DNA from: Gordonia gummivorans
GTDB lineage: Bacteria > Actinomycetota > Actinomycetes > Mycobacteriales > Mycobacteriaceae
Assembly: GCF_022513585.1 (NCBI RefSeq)
Contig: NZ_JAKWBF010000042.1
Coordinates: 1 to 44,679 of the forward strand
DNA length: 44,679 nucleotides
Reading direction: 5' to 3'
Shown: piece after piece, positions 1 through 5,610 of the stretch
Layout: the number at the start of each line of letters is the position of its first letter
Numbering within the stretch: position 1 is the stretch's first letter
Notes under the pieces: generated by a model
Database searches by the model: none
What the model was told of the DNA's origin: nothing
Seen by the model: the letters and a program-made list of their open reading frames with translations, nothing else
Made by a program: the position numbers and the translations under genes

Positions 1-104
1 CGCAGGTAGTCGATGAACAGGGAGAGTGCGGGCGAGTAGGTCCGCAGTTGTCGTTCCTCGGCGTATCGCAGCACGCTGGCGCGGATCTCATCTATCGGGC
101 TCAT
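1..104 (-). CDS. Unknown protein, partial (cut by window edge)
   Basis: An ATG at 104-102 overlaps the TGA of the WhiB gene (103-101) as ATGA, the same coupling used by the rest of this operon, and the frame stays open to base 1. The visible 34 residues begin MSPIDEIRASVLRYAEERQL and look like a soluble, mostly helical N-terminus. I do not recognise a family. The coding call rests on the overlap pattern and the open frame, so it is moderately safe; the function is open. Confidence 0.55.
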   Translation of the reverse strand, partial: MSPIDEIRASVLRYAEERQLRTYSPALSLFIDYL

Positions 105-421
105 GCGGCACTCTTTCGGGGTCGGCCGGGGTTGCCGGGAAGCGCGGGTCGGCGGCCACCGATGACGGCGTGGACGTCGGGCTGTGTTGCCGCCCACTGC
201 GCGCAGGCGACGACCGCTGGACAGGTGCGGCACAGCTCGACCGCGGCCTGGTGGCGGTAGTCGGCGGCGGTGAACTCCTCGTTGTGGGCCTTGGGATCGA
301 ACAGCGCTTCGGAACCGACGCAGTTGGCGCCGGACAGGTCGGCGGTCCCGCGCAGTATTTCGGCGGTGAGGTCAACCCAGCCGCCCTCGCGGCGTGCGGG
401 GCCGCGGTACTGGGCGACCAT
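101..421 (-). CDS. WhiB-family iron-sulfur regulator, phage type
   Basis: A 106-residue protein with the four cysteines of the WhiB fold: Cys34, then Cys64-x2-Cys67-x5-Cys73. These hold a [4Fe-4S] cluster in the family. A basic tail (RRP..GRPRK) follows the glycine turn HAVIGGR, where chromosomal WhiB proteins usually carry G(V/I)WGG. The start is ATG 421-419, which overlaps the stop of the preceding gene as TGATG; an upstream start would overlap that gene further. WhiB proteins act with the primary sigma factor to control transcription. Phages such as TM4 carry WhiB homologues that interfere with host WhiB function. In this element it may control island genes or modify the host; that part is inference. 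Confidence 0.85.
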   Translation of the reverse strand: MVAQYRGPARREGGWVDLTAEILRGTADLSGANCVGSEALFDPKAHNEEFTAADYRHQAAVELCRTCPAVVACAQWAATQPDVHAVIGGRRPALPGNPGRPRKSAA

Positions 422-888
422 CACCGCACCGCCGAGAGTCGTGGTGCGGGTGGTAGTTCCTCGACCCGCACCGCGCACGGCTTGTCATCGACCCACACCC
501 GGTAGCCACCGCGGTCGGGGACTCCGGGGTCGACGGGTAGTCGGCCCTCGAGGACGAGACGCCAGTCGCCATCGAACACCGCTCCCTCACGCGCAGCGTG
601 CTCGATACGAGACCACTCGGGATCGGCGGGCCAGACCACTATGAACGTGACGCCGTAGACGATTGGGACCGATGAGCGGATCGGCCGGCCGTCGCTGTAC
701 CGAGTGAACTCGCGCAGCGCGGCTCCGAGCGGTGTGGAAGCGTCAGCGATCCTGCACAGCTCGATGCTCTCGTCGGTGTCGATCTCGTCGCCCATCGCGA
801 GACTGTCGAGCGCCCAGTCGATGCTGTCGTGGACATTCCAGGCTGCCTCGATGAGACGGTCGGTCGAGCGGTTCGGTGAGTGGTTCAT
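421..888 (-). CDS. Unknown soluble protein of the element operon
   Basis: A 155-residue acidic protein without signal peptide or membrane segment. The N-terminal half is helical (RLIEAAWNVHDSIDWALD). The C-terminal half is rich in beta-type residues (PIVYGVTFIVVWPADPEW). I recognise no family. Its ATG (888-886) overlaps the stop of the ATPase gene (887-885) as ATGA, and its own stop overlaps the WhiB start as TGATG, so it is translationally coupled on both sides. Position between a replication-type ATPase and a WhiB regulator suggests an element-specific accessory role, which I cannot define. Confidence 0.7.
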   Translation of the reverse strand: MNHSPNRSTDRLIEAAWNVHDSIDWALDSLAMGDEIDTDESIELCRIADASTPLGAALREFTRYSDGRPIRSSVPIVYGVTFIVVWPADPEWSRIEHAAREGAVFDGDWRLVLEGRLPVDPGVPDRGGYRVWVDDKPCAVRVEELPPAPRLSAVR

Positions 889-2258
889 GGTGTTGTTCCT
901 GTCGTGGAATGGAGGATTTCGAGGACTCGTGCTGTCACGCCGGGTGTCGTGGGCGTGATGCCTCCGGGTGGTGTTTTCCCAGGTGGGTTCCCGCGCGGGG
1001 TGTCCACGTGGACAGGTGTGTCCACCTGCTCTGACCTGCTGTTATCAGGGTGGACACCGCTGTCCACCTGTCCACCGGTGAGCGTGTAACCGTGAGGCGT
1101 CTCGGCCACCAGCCCATCGCCGATCAGACGATCGATGGCCGGCTGGAATTCGGGCCGAAGATCGGACCGTAGAGCCTTCCGAAGATCGCTCTTGGAGAGC
1201 ACCTGCCGGCTACGTTCCAGGCGTGCAACGATGCCGTTGGCTGCGCGCTGTACTTTCTTCTCGGCCACCACGTCATCGCGCTCGGCGACCGCATGCGCCT
1301 TGGCCCGGTTCACCCGTCGAGCCGAGTCGGCGAGCACCGCAGCAACTCGGTCGCGGGTCCGGTCCGACTCACGCATGAGAACGCCGGCCAGCTCCCAGTC
1401 CTCGATCGTGACTTCGCGCATCCGGCCGTCGAGCACCATGAGACCCGCAGCGATCTTCGCCCGCGTCATGAGCGCGTGCCCGTCCAGCGGATTGATGTCG
1501 GGGTCACCGTGGAGCTTGCCGAGCTGGGTCCGATCCATCGCCTCAACGGCCTCGTCTGGCAACCGCAGCACGGTCCGCCGATCACCGGGCACGAGGGTCC
1601 GCGGTACGGTCCACCGATCCGGTTCGGATGGCCGGCGTTCTGGCGCGTCCGGGTCGCTGGTCGGCACCCACAGAATCCGCTGTGCCGTGCCCGCGGTATC
1701 GCCGATGAGCGGCTGCGCCCGCTCGGGTTGCACACCGATGGTGAACACCGCACGGTACGAGTGCGCCGGGACGATCACCCGTGTGTGTTTCTGGGCGTTC
1801 GCCGATCCGATGGACTCGCCGCTGATCGCCTGCCGGAACACTGACATGACGGTCGCGCCGGTTCTCGCGCCGAGAGCTGCCAGCCCGTCGACCTCGGATG
1901 CGGTGAAGATCGCCGAACGAATCTCTTGCTGGCCCTCGTCGTTCGCCGCGAAAGTGCGGGCCATACCCTCACCGGTGCCGAGTGGCAGTTCAGGCAGCGC
2001 GGGTAGATTCGTGGCATCGCGGGCCGCGGCCTCAGTGGCACCCTTGCCAAAGCCAGACGGGCCGACGTAGGCAACCGCGCAGTTCAGTGACGAGTACCCG
2101 CCAATCACAGGTGGCCCAACGATATTCGGATCGAGTGAGCCGATCGCGCGTACCGTCAGACTCGCGAGCATCGCCAGCGGTGGCACCCGCCGAGCGCGTG
2201 CGAAGTCACGGACATGCTCCAGGACCGGGCGCGCGGTCCAGAAGTCGGCGGCCGTCAC
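885..2258 (-). CDS. DUF3987-like ATPase, probable replication protein
   Basis: About 457 residues from the GTG at 2258, which forms a GTGA overlap with the preceding stop and has an AGGTGA site 5 bases upstream; an in-frame ATG at 2282 is the alternative. It has a Walker A loop GPSGFGKG (about residues 66-73) and an acidic region FTASEVDGL (about 119-127) where the Walker B-like segment of this class falls. A winged-helix-like segment near residues 350-390 (SKSDLRKALRSDLRPEF) precedes a low-complexity tail. This layout matches DUF3987-type ATPases/primase-helicases of actinobacterial prophages and plasmids. The tail is encoded by a cluster of short repeats (1001-1076), so the gene may contain the element's own origin. 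Exact helicase or primase activity is not shown by the sequence. Confidence 0.65.
   Translation of the reverse strand: MTAADFWTARPVLEHVRDFARARRVPPLAMLASLTVRAIGSLDPNIVGPPVIGGYSSLNCAVAYVGPSGFGKGATEAAARDATNLPALPELPLGTGEGMARTFAANDEGQQEIRSAIFTASEVDGLAALGARTGATVMSVFRQAISGESIGSANAQKHTRVIVPAHSYRAVFTIGVQPERAQPLIGDTAGTAQRILWVPTSDPDAPERRPSEPDRWTVPRTLVPGDRRTVLRLPDEAVEAMDRTQLGKLHGDPDINPLDGHALMTRAKIAAGLMVLDGRMREVTIEDWELAGVLMRESDRTRDRVAAVLADSARRVNRAKAHAVAERDDVVAEKKVQRAANGIVARLERSRQVLSKSDLRKALRSDLRPEFQPAIDRLIGDGLVAETPHGYTLTGGQVDSGVHPDNSRSEQVDTPVHVDTPRGNPPGKTPPGGITPTTPGVTARVLEILHSTTGTTP
1001..1076. repeat. Iteron-like cluster of TGTCCAC repeats inside the ATPase gene
   Basis: Six copies of TGTCCAC in 76 bases. 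Two form a perfect 14-base palindrome, TGTCCACGTGGACA (1001-1014). Others are at 1019 (TGTCCACCTG), 1049-1056 in reverse (GGTGGACA), 1061 (TGTCCACCTG) and 1069 (TGTCCACC). Between them is a relatively AT-rich patch (1036-1048). Origins placed within the initiator gene are known from phage lambda O and several Gram-positive phages. Here it is only a structural resemblance. The encoded peptide (VDTPVHVDTP) is itself repetitive, so some of the signal could reflect the protein. Confidence 0.5.
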
Positions 2259-2578
2259 CTGGTCACCTCGCGGACCGCCCACGGATGTGCGCGCCGGAAC
2301 TCGTCGCGATCGCGGATACGCTTCGCCACCGCAGCCCAGTCCTTCGCCTGGGAGATCGCCACGGACGCCTCACGAATGGCCAAGCGCCGGTCGTCGATCG
2401 CCTCGTGGCACTGGTTGAGCACGTGCGCGCTTCCGGCGTGCAGGACGGCCAGCAGCTTCGCCGGGTCTGCGTCTCCCAACGCGCACCATGCGGGCGATCC
2501 GGCGGCAGGTGCCGGCCCACCGTGGATGCCGACGAGACGTTGAACGAACGAGCGGGTTTCGATGTAAGGGTCAGTCAT
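2255..2578 (-). CDS. DUF2742-like phage protein
   Basis: About 107 residues from ATG 2578-2576, which overlaps the upstream gene by 8 bases; a GTG at 2587 is also possible. The pattern is SPAWCALGDADPAKLLAVL, then a helical segment with AVAISQAKDWAAVAKRI, then RAHPWAVR near the end. This is what I recall of the DUF2742 family of actinobacterial prophages and phages. No enzymatic motif is visible and the family function is unknown to me. It lies between the DUF6011-like zinc protein and the ATPase, with overlaps at both ends, and should be made together with the replication ATPase. Confidence 0.6.
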   Translation of the reverse strand: MTDPYIETRSFVQRLVGIHGGPAPAAGSPAWCALGDADPAKLLAVLHAGSAHVLNQCHEAIDDRRLAIREASVAISQAKDWAAVAKRIRDRDEFRRAHPWAVREVTR

Positions 2579-2846
2579 CGCGGCCACCCTTCACCGCGCA
2601 CTTCGGACCGATGTGCGTTCCAACGGATTTCGGGTTAGTGAGTGGATGCCCGCACACCTCGCACGGCACGCTGACCGTGTATCCGAGCGCGGTCGCGGCG
2701 TCGATCACGGCGTGTTCGTAGATCTCGTCAGAGGTTGGCGAGGTAATACGCGCATCTGCGTTAAACTTGTCGTGATCCCGCACCCACGTGGATTTTCGAG
2801 CCCCGGTCCGCCCGCCAGCGCCGGGGTTTCGTTTTGCTCGGGTCAT
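2571..2846 (-). CDS. DUF6011-like small zinc-binding protein
   Basis: A 91-residue protein with a basic N-terminus (TRAKRNPGAGGRTGARK) and a C-terminal zinc knuckle: Cys62-x2-Cys65, then His78 and Cys83 (PCEVCGHPLT ... THIGPKC). This matches the DUF6011 zinc-binding domain common in actinophage early genes. The start ATG (2846-2844) overlaps the stop of the 30-residue gene upstream as ATGA. Its likely role is nucleic-acid or protein binding in element replication or regulation; this is inferred from the zinc motif and operon position only. Confidence 0.65.
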   Translation of the reverse strand: MTRAKRNPGAGGRTGARKSTWVRDHDKFNADARITSPTSDEIYEHAVIDAATALGYTVSVPCEVCGHPLTNPKSVGTHIGPKCAVKGGRDD

Positions 2847-2935
2847 TCCACGTCACCGCCGATCTGGTCGGCCTGGTGGTCGGTGATGCCGAGATCGTCG
2901 AGCCAATCGAGGTGTTCGTAGTCGGGGCCGCTCAT
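2843..2935 (-). CDS. Acidic 30-residue peptide in the element operon
   Basis: A very short gene. ATG 2935-2933 overlaps the excisionase stop (2934-2932) as ATGA, and TGA 2845-2843 overlaps the next ATG as ATGA. The peptide starts MSGPDYEHLDWLDDLGITDH and is strongly acidic. The double ATGA coupling fills exactly the space between two genes, which argues that it is truly translated. No family is recognised. It may be a small modulator of a neighbouring basic DNA-binding protein, or act mainly as a coupling leader; both are guesses. Confidence 0.65.
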   Translation of the reverse strand: MSGPDYEHLDWLDDLGITDHQADQIGGDVE

Positions 2936-3132
2936 GCTGCCCCACCGAACGGGGTCATCGAGGCGTCAACCTCGTTCAGGTCGACGCGGATTACTTTGTG
3001 GCCGTTTCGGTATCCGCGCAGACGCCCGTCGGCGATCATCGACCTGACAGTGCGGGAAGTGACGCCGAGATGGTCGGCGGTCTGTTGGATGGACGCCCAA
3101 CGACGGGGCGAGGGGAGTGTGGACTTGGCCAC
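2932..3132 (-). CDS. Excisionase-type helix-turn-helix protein
   Basis: A 66-residue winged-helix protein of the MerR-like HTH_17/excisionase family. The core WASIQQTADHLGVTSRTVRS is followed by MIADGRLRGYRNGHKVIRV, the usual 'first helix plus wing' layout. The start chosen is GTG 3132-3130 because GGAGG at 3143-3139 sits 7 bases upstream; a longer reading to 3168 has no such site. Excisionases bend attachment-site DNA and turn the adjacent integrase toward excision; many also repress or activate the early operon. It is the first gene of the seven-gene overlapping chain, with its promoter in the 3133-3493 gap. Confidence 0.8.
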   Translation of the reverse strand: MAKSTLPSPRRWASIQQTADHLGVTSRTVRSMIADGRLRGYRNGHKVIRVDLNEVDASMTPFGGAA

Positions 3133-3493
3133 GATGTTTCCTCCAGATACGAAAAAGGAGAACACCAAGCTTCACTGCAGGATTTCCTGCGGTTCTGCTC
3201 GACGTTCTCCTTCGCCTAGGGGAAGTATCGGCTGACCAACCAGGGTCTTTCAAGGAGGGGCCTTGCGGCCTCCAACGCCGTTCGATTCGGTCGATGCTGA
3301 GCTACATGAACAGCTCAAACTGCCATCTCACAGGCTGGTGTAATGGGAAGGGGCCGTAAACGGCGGCTTGCCTTGTCCTACTCAGCGCCTCGCGAATCTA
3401 GCGGGTTAGTGTTCAGTTTTGGTGGCGGAAGACAACAAAAAACATAATTCTTCCGCTGGCTTCCACTGTACTGGTACAGCTTGCGGTTGCAAG
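3133..3493. promoter_or_regulatory. 361-base gap between excisionase and integrase; control region
   Basis: No convincing gene. It should hold the promoter of the excisionase-led operon (reading left) and the 3' end of the integrase transcript. Visible structure: TGAGCT-N8-AGCTCA at 3298-3317; GCGGAAG (3425-3431) facing CTTCCGC (3450-3456) across an A/T-rich loop; and CTGTACTGGTACAG (3466-3479), a palindrome 14 bases from the integrase stop. GC content is visibly lower around 3400-3460. Any of the palindromes could be an operator or an integrase/excisionase arm site. None can be assigned from sequence alone. Confidence 0.5.
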
Positions 3494-4675
3494 TCACTCT
3501 TGCGGTGTGTCGGGTTTGACGAGTAGGGACAGCGCTTCGGCGATCTTTCTGTCTCGGCCCTGTGCCGCGTGTTGATACCGCATCGCGGCCGATACGGTCG
3601 AATGCCCTAGCCGCTGTTGAAGTTCCGCGAGGGTGGCTCCGGTCGCGGCCGCGAGTACCGCACCAGTATGCCGGAGGTCGTGGAACCGGAGGTCGGGGCG
3701 CTTCGCTGCGTCGCGTGCCGGATGGAAGTGGTTGTAAAGCGTTGTCGGCGTTAGGTATCCACCCTCGGGCGCGGGGAACAGCAGGGCATCACGATTGGGT
3801 CCAGTGTGCTCCTGTAGGTGATGCTCCACCGCGTCCAGGACGTGCGGGGGAATGTGGACGGTGCGAGACCCCGCGTCGGACTTCGCCGAGTCCTGGGCAA
3901 TGTAGGCATTCTTCTCCGCGTCGCGGACCGCGCCACGACTGACGGCGACGTATCCGGCCACCAACTGCCGTTCGCCGTCGTCGCCGGTCTCGTACTCAAG
4001 CATCACGTCTCGGCGTCGTATCTCGATCAACTCACCGAACCGCAGCGCACACCAGGCGGCGAGTGAGACCATGAGCCGGTACCGGGGTGTCATGTTCTCG
4101 ACGATGACCGCGAGTTCGTCGACACTCGCCGGCACTGTGCGGGAGCGGCGTCGAGCTGACCCGGCGCCTTCAACTCGGCACGGGTTCGCGACGATCAGTT
4201 CGGAGTTGTACGCGGTCATCATGATCGTGCGCAGCAACGAGTAGGCGTGCGCGCGCATCGTCGGGGCGTCGGGGAGCAGGTTGTCATGCCACTTACGGAC
4301 GTCGGCGGGGGTGATCTGGTCCAATCGCTTCGCGCGGAACGCCGGGAGTATGTGGAGATCCAGCAGCTGCCGGTAGTGGTCGCGAGTTCGGATCTTCAGC
4401 GGTCGGCCGCGCACGAGCCGGGTCTGTAGCCATTCGTCGGCGTAGGGCTCGAACATGGGTGACTCGGCCCTGTCGGCATCAATCGGGTTCCACAGCTTCT
4501 TGTCGATTTCACGCCGACGGTCGGTTAGCCACGCCTCGGCGTCGACCTTCGCGGCGAACGTCTTGGGTGCGTAGTGCTTGGCGGCGTCCGGTCCGATGTA
4601 GTGAGCCTGGAATCGGCCGGAGGGGAGTTTGCGAATCGCGCCGAACTCCCGTCTTTGGCGCTTCGGCTTCGTCAT
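3494..4675 (-). CDS. int: Tyrosine site-specific integrase
   Basis: A 393-residue phage-type integrase. It has an N-terminal arm-binding region (residues 10-60), a SAM-like core-binding domain (about 75-165) and a C-terminal catalytic domain with the full active site: Arg212 (CALRFGEL), Lys265 (AKSDAGSR), His332 and Arg335 (FHDLRHT), His358 (LGHST) and nucleophile Tyr367 (AAMRYQHA). The start is ATG 4675 because GGGGAGGA lies just upstream; an earlier in-frame start at 4699 has no such site. It integrates the element at the tRNA 3' end next to it (4829-4853). It is transcribed toward the rest of the element and separated from the excisionase by a 361-base control gap. It looks intact. Confidence 0.95.
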   Translation of the reverse strand: MTKPKRQRREFGAIRKLPSGRFQAHYIGPDAAKHYAPKTFAAKVDAEAWLTDRRREIDKKLWNPIDADRAESPMFEPYADEWLQTRLVRGRPLKIRTRDHYRQLLDLHILPAFRAKRLDQITPADVRKWHDNLLPDAPTMRAHAYSLLRTIMMTAYNSELIVANPCRVEGAGSARRRSRTVPASVDELAVIVENMTPRYRLMVSLAAWCALRFGELIEIRRRDVMLEYETGDDGERQLVAGYVAVSRGAVRDAEKNAYIAQDSAKSDAGSRTVHIPPHVLDAVEHHLQEHTGPNRDALLFPAPEGGYLTPTTLYNHFHPARDAAKRPDLRFHDLRHTGAVLAAATGATLAELQQRLGHSTVSAAMRYQHAAQGRDRKIAEALSLLVKPDTPQE

Positions 4676-4828
4676 TGGTCCTCCCCGGATACCGTGCAAC
4701 TATCGTGCAATAGGACGTTACATCATGTTCCCGTTGCTTCCGCACCGTTCACTGTGTACTGTCACCTATGACCGCAGGTTATCGACAGATTTCCCAGGCC
4801 ATCCCTACAATTTCATCACACCGGGCAA

Positions 4829-4853
4829 ACTGGTTCGAGTCCAGTTGGGGGAG
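4829..4853 (+). other. Attachment site: 3' end of a tRNA gene (T-arm and acceptor strand)
   Basis: Bases 4829-4833 (ACTGG) and 4841-4845 (CCAGT) form a T-stem around the loop TTCGAGT. They are followed by an acceptor 3' strand TGGGGGA (4846-4852) and discriminator G4853. Nothing upstream forms the D- or anticodon arms, so this is only the last third of a tRNA gene, as left behind when an element inserts into a tRNA. The native terminator follows directly. The implied first base U1 with G73 would fit an actinobacterial tRNA-Gln, but that identity is a weak inference. The complete tRNA should be at the other end of the element, beyond base 1. Confidence 0.75.
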
Positions 4854-4870
4854 CAGAGTAGCAGCAGGTC

Positions 4871-4897
4871 AGGCCCGGTTTTCACCGGGCCTTTCTT
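4871..4897 (+). terminator. Rho-independent terminator of the interrupted tRNA gene
   Basis: AGGCCCGGT (4871-4879) pairs perfectly with ACCGGGCCT (4884-4892) around a four-base loop, followed by TTCTT. It begins 18 bases after the tRNA 3' end, on the same strand, as expected for the chromosomal tRNA transcript. This supports the view that the DNA to the right is the original chromosome. Confidence 0.85.
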
Positions 4898-4960
4898 GTT
4901 GGTGCCGGACTGGCTCTCCGAGAAGACTCGGGTGCCGCCAAATGTGTGAGGATCGATCAC

Positions 4961-5390
4961 ATGACGGAGATTCTTGAAGTCGTTCCCGGGAGGCGGATCG
5001 GCCCGGTAGTCCTGGGGCAGTCGCACAGAGGTTGAAGCTGTCATCGGCGCGCCTTCAGCCGAGGCGCGTGGCAATCTCCTCTATCGCGAGAATGCGATCG
5101 AGGTCGAGTTCGACAGCGCAGGTCGCGTGCCTTTCGCCCAGTTGTCGTACTCACGGCCAGGCGAACCAGTGCTGGTCGTCCAGGGAATCCGGCTTAGTTG
5201 CCGGGCGTACGACGATGTCATCGCTGAGCTCGCTGCTATCGGTCTCTGTGGTGAGGAGACCGCCATCGGGCACGACTTCCCGGGCTGGGGACTGTTCACC
5301 ATGCACTCACTCACGGTGTGCGACGTGGACCCTGAAAACCCAGACGATGAACGGTCTCTACTCGACGGAGTATGGGTCCGCCCAAAGTGA
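4961..5390 (+). pseudogene. Frameshifted gene for an unknown ~140-residue protein
   Basis: ATG 4961 (GAGG 9 bases upstream) opens MTEILEVVPGRRIGPVVLGQ and stops at 5033-5035. A second frame, shifted by +1, carries on with TEVEAVIGAPSAEARGNLLY and continues to a natural stop at 5388-5390. The two halves join smoothly at about 5021-5024, and composition and style match across the join. This points to one gene with one extra base, or two missing. The combined protein looks soluble; its GPVVLGQSxxEVEAVIG start resembles small actinobacterial proteins of unknown function. It could be a true pseudogene or a sequencing error. It lies just outside the element. Confidence 0.6.
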
Positions 5391-5472
5391 CCGGCCTGAC
5401 CGCTTCGTCGACGACAACTCCTGGGCGACGCCGTCATTCGGAGGGGCCGCAGTGGTCGGACGATCTGTCGAT

Positions 5473-5508
5473 TTGTCGAAAATGCTGTGGTTCAACATGA
5501 TTCGACAA
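5473..5508. promoter_or_regulatory. Inverted repeat upstream of the DUF222 gene
   Basis: TTGTCGAA (5473-5480) and TTCGACAA (5501-5508) form perfect 8-base arms with a 20-base spacer. The element GTCGAAAATRCT also recurs at 5475 and again near 5534, closer to the DUF222 gene. Together these make the 5391-5610 gap a likely promoter/operator zone. The protein that would bind is unknown. Confidence 0.4.
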
Positions 5509-5610
5509 GTCTCCTGATGTTGTGTAGGTGTCGTCGAAAATACTTGCGAACCCGGCGCTAGGCATGTACTCTCGAATGTGAGTTCGAGTGATCCGGATTC
5601 GGGGGTGAGC

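Larger units (their letters stand above)
1..4853 (-). mobile_element. Integrated genetic element (phage-satellite-like island), one end
   Basis: The whole stretch is one rightward-bounded element. Its outermost gene is a tyrosine integrase whose start lies about 150 bases from a copy of a tRNA 3' end (4829-4853), which is the classic attachment arrangement. Inward there is an excisionase and then a chain of minus-strand genes joined by ATGA, GTGA or TGATG overlaps. None of the genes seen encodes capsid, tail, terminase or lysis proteins, and the gene types that are present (DUF2742, DUF6011, DUF3987-like ATPase, WhiB) are typical of actinophages. It could be a satellite, a small integrative element or the early region of a complete prophage. 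The left end is outside the window, so total size and cargo are unknown. Confidence 0.8.

Noticed and set aside
3117..3359. Plus-strand 80-codon frame as a divergent repressor of the element
   Set aside because: No helix-turn-helix, no ribosome site, and it overlaps the excisionase start region antisense.
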